64,000 nt of DNA from Rhodococcus sp. ARC_M5 (lineage in GTDB: Bacteria; Actinomycetota; Actinomycetes; Mycobacteriales; Mycobacteriaceae), in assembly GCF_022810405.1 (NCBI RefSeq), contig NZ_JALGQE010000002.1:310001-374000 (forward strand), read 5' to 3'. The number at the start of each line of letters is the position of its first letter. Within the stretch, counting starts at the first letter, position 1. Of this stretch, positions 53,693-62,631 are shown in pieces. A program made the position numbers and the translations under genes. The notes beneath the pieces are model-generated. The model saw only the letters and a list, made by a program, of their open reading frames with translations, searched no databases and had not been told where the DNA came from.

Positions 53693-54004
53693 ATGGCCAT
53701 TGTGAAGATCAACGCGATCGACGTACCCGAGGGCGCAGGCCCCGAACTCGAAAAGCGCTTCGCCGCGCGCGCCGGCTCGGTCGACGGCTCCCCGGGCTTC
53801 CTCGGGTTCCAGCTGCTCCGGCCGGTCAAGGGCGAATCCCGCTACTTCGTCGTCACCCAGTGGGAGGACGAGGAGTCGTTCCAGGCGTGGTCCGGTGGGC
53901 CGTCTCGCCAGGCACACGCGGGTTCAGGGGAGAGCAAGCCGGTGTCGTCGGGAGCATCGCTGCTCGAATTCGAGGTCGTGTTGGACGTACCTGCCGCTTC
54001 GTGA
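53693..54004 (+). CDS. mhuD: Haem-degrading monooxygenase MhuD-like
   Basis: A 103-residue IsdG/MhuD-type protein (ABM fold), a haem oxygenase that releases iron and makes mycobilin in mycobacteria. Key residues are all present: N7, W66 and the haem-ligating H75 (QAHAG). The sequence VKINAIDVPEGAGPELEKRF and PGFLGFQLLRPVKGESRYFVV is nearly identical to recalled MhuD (Rv3592). It acts in the cytoplasm in haem iron recovery. It is divergent from the hydrolase genes. Confidence 0.9.
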   Translation: MAIVKINAIDVPEGAGPELEKRFAARAGSVDGSPGFLGFQLLRPVKGESRYFVVTQWEDEESFQAWSGGPSRQAHAGSGESKPVSSGASLLEFEVVLDVPAAS

Positions 54005-54020
54005 GAGCGGACGCGTCCGT

Positions 54021-56333
54021 TCAGATGTGTTGACGGGCGAGTTCCCACTCGAACCTCGTCGGCATCTCCGAGTCCAGTTTCGCCACGGCCTCGGCCAAGA
54101 ACTCTGCGGGCATCGGTCTGCCGAGGTAGTAGCCCTGGACACCGTCGCAGCCCAACTCTCGGAGTGCGTCCAGCGTGCCTGCATCCTCGACCCCTTCGGC
54201 CATCACCCGCACCCCGAGGCTTCGAGCCAGGTCGATGGTCGAGCGCACGATCGATGCGTCGGTCTCGTCGGAGTTCATCTTCGACACGAACGAGCGGTCG
54301 ATCTTGAGCGTCTGCACCGGCAGAGTCTGCAGATACGCCAGTGAGCTGTAACCGGTTCCGTAATCGTCGATGGCGATGGTGACTCCCAGGCGTCGCAGGG
54401 ACGCCAAGGCATTCACCGAGCGCACCGGGTCGGTCATAGCGGTGGTCTCGGTGACCTCGAACTCCAGGGCGTGCGCAGGCACCGCGTACTTCGCCAGCGC
54501 GGCGGAAACCTGTTCGGCGAGCGTAGCGTCGAGCAGATTTCGGACCGAAAGATTCACCGAGACAGACAGATTGATGCCGTCGCGCCGCATCGTGCTGCAT
54601 TGCGCCAGCGCCTCGTCGAGCACGAGCGCAGTGATGGCGGGCAACATTCCGGTGCGCTCGGCGTCGGGCAGGAACATCGACGGTCCGATCAAGCCCTCAC
54701 GCGGGTGCAGCCACCGAAGTAGGGCTTCGACGCGATCGACGCTGCCCGACTCGAGATCCAGGCAGGGCTGGAAGAACACCCGGAGCTGGTGATCCCGAAT
54801 CGCGGTGTCGAGCTCGCCCAGCAACCGCATCTGATCGTGTCGGTCACGATCCATGTCTGGTTCGTATCTACCGACTCGGGTCTGCCCCGCCTTGGCCGCG
54901 GTCAGCGCCACATGAGCCTGCTGCATCATCGCGTTACCGTCGACCGGCATTGCCGAAGGGCAGACCTCTCGGCGCGCACGTGCCGACGACTCGTCGATGG
55001 CCGCAATTCCGACCGTCGCGTCGAGGGCCACATTGATGTCGTGGACGAACATCTTGCGACTGACGGCGAACTGCAGCTGTGCGGCGGTCTCGTTCGCGTC
55101 GATGAGGCCTGGGCGACGACACATCGCCACGACGAACTGATCGCCGCCGAGGCGTCCCACCAGATCGTCCGATCGAACCGATGCGACGAGTCGATGGCCG
55201 ATCTCACGCAGCACACTGTCACCCACGCTGTAACCGAACGTCTCGTTGATCTGAGCGAAGCGGTCGATGTCGACCACCAGCGTGAATACATCCGAATCAC
55301 CGCGAGTGGCAAGCATCGAGTCCAATCGCTCGCGAAGTAGACGCCGACTGGCGAGTCCGGTCACCGCATCGGTCCGTGCAACGTCCTCGAGGATCGCGGC
55401 CTGAAACCGCAGAGTCCGCACGAAGCGCGCCATCAAGCACCCGACAAGCACGATGACCAGCGCCGAGGACCCTACGATGACCCAACCCCATTGCGCGACC
55501 GGAACGCCGCGAGCCAGCTGCACGGTCATCACCGTCGGTGTCACGGCTACCGCAACCGAGAGAGTGGAAAACCGCCCCTTGCCGAACCTGAGCGGACCGG
55601 GCCGGGCGGCCCGCCTGACCGATTTCTGCTCGTCGTGCAGGGCGATGACGCCGAAGCAGACGTAAGCGGCCAGCCACATCGCGTTCGGAAACGTCGATCG
55701 ATAGATCTCGATATCGATCGCGGCGGCGTAGGACGCGCAGTCGGCGGCAACGAGTAGTACAACTCCCGCTGCTGCGGCCAGGAAGGGAACGGTGACCGAC
55801 CGCGTGACGAGGTACAAACTGACGACGAGGGTCAACAGGAACGCGTCGACGGTGAGGTATGCCGTTGCCGGCCACAGGGAGACGGCCTCGGACAACGACC
55901 GTGCCGAGCCGTCGGAAACGACGAACACCCAGGTGACGAGACCGAAGCCGACGGCGACGATCAAGCATTCGTACAGCTCTTCCAGCCCGAACACCAGGCC
56001 GTTCTCGTCGGCGGCCCGGGCGAACCCGACTGCGATGATCGCGTAGCCCAGCAAGTAGAACGCGTCCGCGGCCGACAACGTCGGCATACGAGCACCGTCG
56101 ACTTTCGTCACGGCTATCAGCGCGTCGCCGACGCCCCAACTGCCGACGCCGACGGCCAGGTACTTCCACGTCCGCTTGTCCGCACCAGGTTCGCGGACGT
56201 AGCGATACACGAACGCTGCCACTGTGGCCGAGAGCACGATTGCATAGATCGCATTCTGGGGTAGTCCGTGCGGGGCGATCGAGTAAGCCACCACTGCAAT
56301 CGCACCGAGACCCAGGAAGCGCGTCCACAACAT
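54021..56333 (-). CDS. Membrane GGDEF-EAL protein, second copy
   Basis: A protein of about 770 residues with roughly ten N-terminal helices (1-330), a GGDEF domain with GGDQF (396-400, Glu replaced by Gln) and an EAL domain with EALLRW (from 536) and DDYGTGYSS. The cyclase motif is altered, so its GGDEF activity may be lost, with the phosphodiesterase likely dominant. The ATG at 56333 (MLWTRF) is followed by hydrophobic sequence; an ATG at 56384 would add 17 basic residues. It has the same plan as the plus-strand protein at 22.6-24.8 kb and may have arisen by duplication. Confidence 0.85.
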   Translation of the reverse strand: MLWTRFLGLGAIAVVAYSIAPHGLPQNAIYAIVLSATVAAFVYRYVREPGADKRTWKYLAVGVGSWGVGDALIAVTKVDGARMPTLSAADAFYLLGYAIIAVGFARAADENGLVFGLEELYECLIVAVGFGLVTWVFVVSDGSARSLSEAVSLWPATAYLTVDAFLLTLVVSLYLVTRSVTVPFLAAAAGVVLLVAADCASYAAAIDIEIYRSTFPNAMWLAAYVCFGVIALHDEQKSVRRAARPGPLRFGKGRFSTLSVAVAVTPTVMTVQLARGVPVAQWGWVIVGSSALVIVLVGCLMARFVRTLRFQAAILEDVARTDAVTGLASRRLLRERLDSMLATRGDSDVFTLVVDIDRFAQINETFGYSVGDSVLREIGHRLVASVRSDDLVGRLGGDQFVVAMCRRPGLIDANETAAQLQFAVSRKMFVHDINVALDATVGIAAIDESSARARREVCPSAMPVDGNAMMQQAHVALTAAKAGQTRVGRYEPDMDRDRHDQMRLLGELDTAIRDHQLRVFFQPCLDLESGSVDRVEALLRWLHPREGLIGPSMFLPDAERTGMLPAITALVLDEALAQCSTMRRDGINLSVSVNLSVRNLLDATLAEQVSAALAKYAVPAHALEFEVTETTAMTDPVRSVNALASLRRLGVTIAIDDYGTGYSSLAYLQTLPVQTLKIDRSFVSKMNSDETDASIVRSTIDLARSLGVRVMAEGVEDAGTLDALRELGCDGVQGYYLGRPMPAEFLAEAVAKLDSEMPTRFEWELARQHI

Positions 56334-56506
56334 GGTGAACCGTTCCTTCCTAGGCCGGTCGGTGCGTACCCCGAACGTACGCAACAGCCAATCGAACCCG
56401 ACGTGTGACCTGAATTCGTCACCGAATCATCCGAAGATGGGTCAAGTGATGAACTATTTCAAACCTGACGATTGTTCGCCAGTCTCACATCGGGCCCCGC
56501 GTCTGT

Positions 56507-56944
56507 TCAGCCCTCCAAAGACGCATCCAAGGTGATGTCGACGCCGGTCAACGCCTTGCTGACAGGGCAGGTTTCTTTTGCCGCCTGAGCGGCCTTCGCG
56601 AATCCGTCCGCGTCGAGACCGTCGACCTCGCCGCGAACGGTCAGCTTGATGCCCGTCAGCTTGAACCCCGGCTGGTCGGGACCGAGCGAAACGTCGGCCG
56701 TGACCTCCAGGCTCTGCGGGGTGCCGCCCGCCTCGGCGATCAGGGCCGACAGCTGCATCGCGTAGCAGCTCGAGTGAGCAGCTGCGATCAGTTCCTCGGG
56801 GCTGGTGGTGCCGTCGGCGTTCTCGGCGGCGCGCTTGGGAAACGACACGTCGAAAGTCGCTGCGCCGGAACTGGACAGCTCGACCTGGCCGGAACCCTGC
56901 TCGAGGGTGCCGTTCCAAGCTGTGCGTGAGGTACGAGTTGGCAT
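56507..56944 (-). CDS. OsmC-family peroxiredoxin
   Basis: A 145-residue thiol-dependent peroxidase. The two reactive cysteines are Cys60 in HSSCYAM and Cys126 in ETCPVSKA, with Arg5/Glu residues near the N-terminus. It is closer to OsmC than to Ohr because of its start MPTRTSRTAWNGTLEQGSG. It reduces organic hydroperoxides. It is divergent from a secreted lipase gene; no regulator is adjacent. Confidence 0.9.
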   Translation of the reverse strand: MPTRTSRTAWNGTLEQGSGQVELSSSGAATFDVSFPKRAAENADGTTSPEELIAAAHSSCYAMQLSALIAEAGGTPQSLEVTADVSLGPDQPGFKLTGIKLTVRGEVDGLDADGFAKAAQAAKETCPVSKALTGVDITLDASLEG

Positions 56945-57055
56945 CGAACGTCAATCCTTTCGTTGTCGACCCTGTGCAGGACCGATACTCAGGCTAACGT
57001 CGGCGGCACAGCCGGGCCATCGAGTGCGGGAATCTCGACACGAAGGATGCGACAG

Positions 57056-58234
57056 ATGAAGGGCTCAGTAGGGGCAGTGGCGATCGCAACGGCGGTGATG
57101 CTGGCGGTGTCGACGCCGGTGGCGACCGCCGATTCACTGCGGGACTTCTACGACGCACCGGTCCCGACCATCGCCACAGCAGCTCCTGGCGAGGTGGTGA
57201 GGACGACGCCGATGAATTCGCCCAAAGGATTCGGACTGGGTTTCGACATCGAACGCATCCTCTATCGATCCACCGATACCCACGACGACCCCATGGTCGT
57301 CTCCGGCTACTCGATGACCCCCACCGCTCCATGGTCGGGACCCGGCCCCCGACCGGTGATCGCCTACGCACCCGGCACGTCCGGTATGGCCGACCGCTGC
57401 GCCGGATCCGCAGTTCTCGGCACCGTCGGGTCGTCGCCCGCCATCCTGCCGCTGCTGCTGGCCGGCTACCGCGTCGTCGCGACGGACTACCAGGGGCTGG
57501 GCACCCCCGGCGGACACACGTATCTGAACCGCATCGCCTCGGGCCGCGCTCTGCTCGACGCCGCCCGAGTGGCACACGCCGACACCGACACCCCGGTGGT
57601 GCTGTTCGGCTACTCCGAAGGCGGATTCGCCTCGGGAGCCGCTGCGGAGTTGGCCGCCACGTACGCGCCGGACCTCGATATCGTCGGGGCGTATGTCGGT
57701 GCACCGCCGGCAGATCCGACGCTCAACATCGACACCCTGGACAACACGACTCTCGGCAGCGCCGTGCTCTTTGCCGTCGACGGCATGATCAACGCCTACC
57801 CGGAACGAGCGGAGAGCATCCGCAGCCTCTTCGACGCCGACGGCAACGCCGCACTCGATGCCGCGCAGAACTGGTGCACCACCGACCCCGCGGCCACCGA
57901 GATCGTGCACACCAGCGAACTGACCGAGGACGGCCGGCCACTCATCGACCAGCTGAGCAGCCCGGCTTTCGCCGAGGTGACCGCAGCGAACACTGTCGGC
58001 CGCGTCGCCCCGGCCATGCCGGTGTACCTGTCGCAGGCAGTCGAGGACGACACCGTACCCATCGAGCAGAGTCGAACTCTGCTTCGGCGCTGGGAAGACC
58101 TGGGTGCCGACGTCACCTACCGCGAGTACGAGTTCCCGGCAATCCCCTACAAGGGCGCGAACCACCTCCCGGGAGCCCTGGCTGCGTATTCCGATGTCAT
58201 GCCCTGGATCGCCGGGCTGATTCACACACCCTGA
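57056..58234 (+). CDS. Secreted lipase (LIP family)
   Basis: A 392-residue exported hydrolase. Signal peptide cleaved after ATA at about 25. The catalytic elbow is GYSEG at 185-189, and conserved family segments are YRVVATDYQGLGTPGGH and YLSQAVEDDTVPIEQS (with the acid), and the His is in KGANHLPGA. This is the secretory lipase family (PF03583-like) acting on triacylglycerols or wax-type esters. The ATG at 57056 follows GAAGGA. The gene is divergent from the OsmC gene. Confidence 0.87.
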   Translation: MKGSVGAVAIATAVMLAVSTPVATADSLRDFYDAPVPTIATAAPGEVVRTTPMNSPKGFGLGFDIERILYRSTDTHDDPMVVSGYSMTPTAPWSGPGPRPVIAYAPGTSGMADRCAGSAVLGTVGSSPAILPLLLAGYRVVATDYQGLGTPGGHTYLNRIASGRALLDAARVAHADTDTPVVLFGYSEGGFASGAAAELAATYAPDLDIVGAYVGAPPADPTLNIDTLDNTTLGSAVLFAVDGMINAYPERAESIRSLFDADGNAALDAAQNWCTTDPAATEIVHTSELTEDGRPLIDQLSSPAFAEVTAANTVGRVAPAMPVYLSQAVEDDTVPIEQSRTLLRRWEDLGADVTYREYEFPAIPYKGANHLPGALAAYSDVMPWIAGLIHTP

Positions 58235-58299
58235 TCTCAGGCGTGAAATCAGGGTGTTCACCGAGGCGTCGACCTCGATGAGGTTGGTTCACTGCATCC

Positions 58300-59625
58300 A
58301 TGCGCATCGTGCACGCCCTCCTCACCGTGGCGGCAGTCCTGACCGCGGGCTCCCCCATCCCACCGGACCCCGGCCCGGCGTCGGACATCGGGGTTGTGGC
58401 CGACGAGCTGGGGCTACCGGGGGTGGCGTTCCGGGTCGTCTCCGAACGGGAGGTCATCGAGAACGTCGACTACGGAGTCGACGGCGACGGCGCACCGATC
58501 GACGACGCGACGCCGTTCGTGTGGGGGTCGGTGTCGAAGTCGGTGACGGCGGCGACGGTGTACTCGCTCGCCGAACGTCAGGTCCTGGACATCGAAGCAA
58601 CTGTGAACACCGTTCTACCGGAGGGTGATTCGATCCTTTCGGGCGACGTCACGATCGACGACCTGATCCACCACACCAGCGAGCTCCCCCACGACGTCAC
58701 CGAACTGGACGTGTGGGGGCGTACGGAGCGAGCGCTCGATGTCGTACCCACCCTGGACGTCACCACCGCCGACCGCGGCACCTTTCGCTACTCGAGCCTG
58801 AATTATCTACTGCTGCAGGCGATCGTGGAGAAGGTGACCGTAGAGCGATTCGCCGACGTCGTGGCCCGTGAGACCGGAGTGCACACCGTCGGCGCGGTCG
58901 CACCCGGCCACGTACCGTTCTTCACCTTCCCCCGCAGTATCGATACCGGAATCGACTCCGCTGGAATGGGTTACGGCTATCTGAGTGGTTCCATCGACGA
59001 ACTCGCACGCTATGCATCCAGGCAACTGACTGCTCCGGCGTCGAACAGTCCCGAGACGGTGCCCACGGGCTCGGGCACAGCGTACGGGCGCGGGTGGTAC
59101 GTCGAAACGCTGCCCGACGGTACCGAGATGCGATGGCATTCGGGCGCGGTCCCGGGCTATTTCACCCACGTCGCGCTCGTCCCGGAGCGCCATCTGGCAG
59201 TGGTGCTCGCGACCAACAGATACGGAGAACTCGAGGCCGACAAGCTCGCCTCGGCAGCCCGCTCGCTCGTTCTGGCCCGACTCGGTGTCGACGAGCCTCG
59301 TGCCGCAGGCTTCGGGCTCTACGAGATCGCTGTGATCGCGTTGAGCACACTCGCGGTGTTGCTGGCACTGTGCGCGGGCCGAATCCTGTTTCGCATCAAG
59401 ACTCCCCCGAGCCGATGGACAACTGTGCACATCCTGATGGCAGCCATCGCCGGAGGAGTGCTGTACTTCGGAATGCCGATGCTCACTGGGGCACCGATCT
59501 CGACCCTGGCCCGCTGGGCTCCCGATGTGACTCTGCTGTTCTGGATCCTGCTGGCCGAACTTGCCGTCATCGCCGTTGCCCTCGTCCCTCGGGTCCTGCG
59601 TCAATGGACCACTGCACACGTCTGA
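58300..59625 (+). CDS. Beta-lactamase/PBP-like serine hydrolase with membrane C-terminus
   Basis: A 441-residue protein. An N-terminal signal-like segment (about 1-18) is followed by a class C beta-lactamase-type domain: SVSK (S77-K80), YSSLNY (about 168, YxN) and WHSGAVPG (HxG). Three C-terminal helices (about 334-432) anchor it. The last eight residues, RQWTTAHV, and the stop are encoded inside a 51-bp hairpin repeat (unit 3), so the repeat has replaced or extended the natural C-terminus. It lies 65 bp after the lipase gene. The substrate is unknown; a peptidase or esterase function is more likely than antibiotic hydrolysis. Confidence 0.8.
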   Translation: MRIVHALLTVAAVLTAGSPIPPDPGPASDIGVVADELGLPGVAFRVVSEREVIENVDYGVDGDGAPIDDATPFVWGSVSKSVTAATVYSLAERQVLDIEATVNTVLPEGDSILSGDVTIDDLIHHTSELPHDVTELDVWGRTERALDVVPTLDVTTADRGTFRYSSLNYLLLQAIVEKVTVERFADVVARETGVHTVGAVAPGHVPFFTFPRSIDTGIDSAGMGYGYLSGSIDELARYASRQLTAPASNSPETVPTGSGTAYGRGWYVETLPDGTEMRWHSGAVPGYFTHVALVPERHLAVVLATNRYGELEADKLASAARSLVLARLGVDEPRAAGFGLYEIAVIALSTLAVLLALCAGRILFRIKTPPSRWTTVHILMAAIAGGVLYFGMPMLTGAPISTLARWAPDVTLLFWILLAELAVIAVALVPRVLRQWTTAHV

Positions 59626-59648
59626 CCGGTACAAGGGTTCATTCACGC
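59598..59648. repeat. 51-bp hairpin repeat, unit 3
   Basis: The left half, GCGTCAATGGACCACTGCAC, is identical to unit 1 over 20 bases, and the loop starts ACGTCTGACC; the right half has diverged. It covers the last codons and stop of the preceding serine-hydrolase gene. Confidence 0.85.
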
Positions 59649-59661
59649 CCGACCTCTGCGC

Positions 59662-59712
59662 GCGTGAATGGACCGTTGCATACGTCTGAAGAGTGCAGTG
59701 GTCCATTGACGC
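59662..59712. repeat. 51-bp hairpin repeat, unit 4
   Basis: The same length and same 13-bp distance from unit 3 as between units 1 and 2. The right half GTGCAGTGGTCCATTGACGC matches unit 1 in 19 of 20 bases. The loop region ATACGTCTGAA matches unit 2. Confidence 0.85.
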
Positions 59713-59765
59713 GAACGGACGGGCGGGTGGGCGGACGGGAGGCGAACGGCGTGGGCGGACATACG

Positions 59766-59801
59766 ACAACGGGCGACCCTCCGAAGAGGATCGCCCGTTG
59801 T
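59766..59801 (-). terminator. Hairpin terminator of clpC1
   Basis: Perfect 11-base arms (ACAACGGGCGA at 59766-59776 and its complement at 59791-59801) with a 14-base loop, 16 bp after the clpC1 stop on the minus strand. It is separate from the 51-bp repeats nearby. Confidence 0.7.
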
Positions 59802-59816
59802 GTGGAGCTGTGAAAC

Positions 59817-62357
59817 TTACTCGCTGTCGCTGTCTCCGGTGGCCTTGGCCAGATCGACCGGAACCTCGTCGGGGACGATGATGGCCTTCTTCTCGCCGCG
59901 GAACGTGAACTTCGCGTCCTCGCCTGCGCCTTCGCCGTCCCAGTTCTCGACGTCGACCAGGATGATCTGGCCGGCTTCGATCTCGCCGAAGAGAATCTTC
60001 TCCGACAGGGCGTCCTCGATCTCGCGCTGAATGGTGCGACGCAGTGGCCGTGCACCCAGTACGGGGTCGAATCCACGCTTGGCCAGCAACGACTTGGCCT
60101 TCTCGGTGACCTCGATCGCCATGTCCTTGTTCTTGAGCGCACCTTCGACTCGGTTGAGCATGAGATCGACCATCTGGATGATCTCGTCTCGGGTGAGCTG
60201 GTGGAACACGACGATGTCGTCGATGCGGTTCAGGAACTCGGGGCGGAAATGCTTCTTCAGCTCGTCGTTGACCTTGAGCTTCATCCGCTCGTAGTTCGAG
60301 CCGGTGCCTTCACCCGAGGAGAAGCCGAGACCGACGGCCTTCGAGATGTCTGCGGTACCGAGGTTCGAGGTGAAGATCAGCACGGTGTTCTTGAAGTCGA
60401 CCGTGCGTCCCTGTCCGTCGGTCAGACGACCGTCTTCCAGGACCTGGAGCAGCGTGTTGTAGATCTCCGAGTGGGCCTTCTCGATCTCGTCGAACAGCAC
60501 GACGGAGAACGGCTTGCGGCGGACCTTCTCGGTGAGCTGGCCACCCTCTTCGTAGCCGACGTATCCGGGAGGAGCACCGAACAGGCGCGACGCGGTGAAG
60601 CGGTCGTGGAACTCGCCCATGTCGATCTGGATCAGTGCGTCGTCCTCGCCGAACAGGAAGTTCGCGAGAGCCTTCGACAGCTCGGTCTTACCGACACCGG
60701 ACGGGCCGGCGAAGATGAACGAGCCCGACGGACGCTTCGGGTCCTTCAGACCGGCACGGGTACGACGGATCGCCTTGGAGACTGCCTTGACTGCCTCGAC
60801 CTGGCCGATGATCCGCTTGTGCAGCTCGTCTTCCATGCGGAGCAGACGCGTGGTCTCTTCCTCGGTGAGCTTGAAGACGGGGATGCCAGTCCAGTTGCCC
60901 AGAACCTCGGCGATCTGCTCGTCGTCCACCTCGGCGATGACGTCGAGGTCACCGGAGCGCCACTGCTTCTCCCGCTCGGCGCGCTGACCGACGAGGGTCT
61001 TCTCCTTGTCGCGCAGGTTCGCAGCCTTCTCGAAGTCCTGTGCGTCGATGGCCGATTCCTTCTCCCGGCGCGCGTCGGCGATCTTGTCGTCGAACTCACG
61101 CAGGTCTGGCGGCGCGGTCATCCGGCGGATGCGCATCCGCGCGCCCGCCTCGTCGATGAGGTCGATTGCCTTGTCGGGCAAGAACCGATCGTTGATGTAC
61201 CGGTCGGCCAGGGTGGCTGCCGCGACGAGTGCACCGTCGGTGATCGAGACGCGGTGGTGAGCCTCGTAGCGATCGCGCAGACCCTTGAGGATCTCGATGG
61301 TGTGCTCGACGGTCGGCTCGCCGACCTGGACGGGCTGGAAACGACGCTCGAGTGCGGCGTCCTTCTCGATGTACTTGCGGTACTCGTCGAGGGTGGTGGC
61401 ACCGATGGTCTGCAGTTCGCCACGAGCCAGCTTCGGCTTGAGGATCGACGCTGCGTCGATGGCACCTTCGGCGGCACCTGCGCCGACGAGCGTGTGCAGC
61501 TCGTCGATGAACAGGATGATGTCGCCGCGGGTGTTGATCTCCTTGAGCACCTTCTTCAGGCGCTCCTCGAAGTCACCGCGGTAACGGCTGCCGGCCACGA
61601 GCGAGCCGAGGTCGAGGGTGTAGAGCTGCTTGTCCTTGAGCGTCTCGGGGACCTCGCCGTTGACGATGGCTTGAGCCAGGCCTTCGACGACTGCGGTCTT
61701 ACCGACACCGGGCTCACCGATGAGGACGGGGTTGTTCTTGGTACGACGCGACAGCACCTGCATCACGCGCTCGATTTCCTTCGCGCGACCGATGACCGGG
61801 TCGAGCTTTCCTTCGAGCGCGGCCTGGGTCAGGTTGCGTCCGAACTGGTCGAGAACCAGTGACGTCGACGGGGTGCCCGCCTCGCCGCGGCCGCTGCCGC
61901 TCTCGGACGGCTCCTTGCCCTGGTAGCCCGACAGCAGCTGGATGACCTGCTGGCGCACGCGGTTGAGGTCGGCTCCGAGCTTGACCAGGACCTGAGCTGC
62001 GACGCCTTCGCCTTCGCGGATCAGTCCCAGCAGAATGTGCTCCGTGCCGATGTAGTTGTGGCCGAGCTGCAGTGCTTCACGCAGGCTGAGCTCGAGTACT
62101 TTCTTGGCGCGCGGGGTGAACGGGATATGACCGGACGGAGCCTGCTGGCCCTGGCCGATGATCTCCTCGACCTGGCTGCGTACTCCTTCGAGGGAGATGC
62201 CCAGCGACTCGAGAGACTTCGCTGCGACGCCTTCGCCCTCGTGGATGAGGCCGAGCAGAATGTGCTCCGTGCCGATGTAGTTGTGGTTGAGCATCCGGGC
62301 TTCTTCTTGAGCCAGGACGACAACACGCCTCGCGCGATCGGTGAACCTCTCGAACAT
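59817..62357 (-). CDS. clpC1: ATP-dependent Clp protease ATPase subunit ClpC1
   Basis: An 846-residue Hsp100 unfoldase feeding ClpP. Two Clp-N repeats (about 1-145), AAA1 with Walker A GEPGVGKT near 210, a short UVR-like middle segment ([19 protein letters not shown]) that separates ClpC from ClpB, and AAA2 with Walker A GPSGVGKT near 550. The P-loop for ClpP docking ([10 protein letters not shown]) is present around residue 675. N-terminal [22 protein letters not shown] is nearly invariant in actinobacteria; this domain is the target of cyclomarin and related drugs. It is an essential-type gene in mycobacteria. Confidence 0.97.
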   Translation of the reverse strand: MFERFTDRARRVVVLAQEEARMLNHNYIGTEHILLGLIHEGEGVAAKSLESLGISLEGVRSQVEEIIGQGQQAPSGHIPFTPRAKKVLELSLREALQLGHNYIGTEHILLGLIREGEGVAAQVLVKLGADLNRVRQQVIQLLSGYQGKEPSESGSGRGEAGTPSTSLVLDQFGRNLTQAALEGKLDPVIGRAKEIERVMQVLSRRTKNNPVLIGEPGVGKTAVVEGLAQAIVNGEVPETLKDKQLYTLDLGSLVAGSRYRGDFEERLKKVLKEINTRGDIILFIDELHTLVGAGAAEGAIDAASILKPKLARGELQTIGATTLDEYRKYIEKDAALERRFQPVQVGEPTVEHTIEILKGLRDRYEAHHRVSITDGALVAAATLADRYINDRFLPDKAIDLIDEAGARMRIRRMTAPPDLREFDDKIADARREKESAIDAQDFEKAANLRDKEKTLVGQRAEREKQWRSGDLDVIAEVDDEQIAEVLGNWTGIPVFKLTEEETTRLLRMEDELHKRIIGQVEAVKAVSKAIRRTRAGLKDPKRPSGSFIFAGPSGVGKTELSKALANFLFGEDDALIQIDMGEFHDRFTASRLFGAPPGYVGYEEGGQLTEKVRRKPFSVVLFDEIEKAHSEIYNTLLQVLEDGRLTDGQGRTVDFKNTVLIFTSNLGTADISKAVGLGFSSGEGTGSNYERMKLKVNDELKKHFRPEFLNRIDDIVVFHQLTRDEIIQMVDLMLNRVEGALKNKDMAIEVTEKAKSLLAKRGFDPVLGARPLRRTIQREIEDALSEKILFGEIEAGQIILVDVENWDGEGAGEDAKFTFRGEKKAIIVPDEVPVDLAKATGDSDSE

Positions 62358-62631
62358 CGCTCTCCCTCACTTCTTGGTGGGTGGTAGCTCGCCCACCAGT
62401 TCTTCTAGCGCCGCAGTGTCCATACGCTGAGGTCGCTTGTGCATTTGAAGGTAAGACTGATTCTCACTGTAGTTGGCCGACGTGACGAACGCCGACCCTC
62501 CACCCCTGAAATGCTGCGCAACCGCCCGCGGATCCGGACTGCTGTGCCTGCTTACTGTTCATAACGCAGGCACTATGCAAAACGTTTCCCATTCACTGTC
62601 CGCTGCTGGCGAACAACTCTTTACCGTCGAA

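Noticed and set aside
58300..59600. Antibiotic-resistance beta-lactamase
   Set aside because: SxxK, YxN and HxG motifs fit the wider class C/esterase family, and the C-terminal membrane helices are not those of a resistance enzyme.
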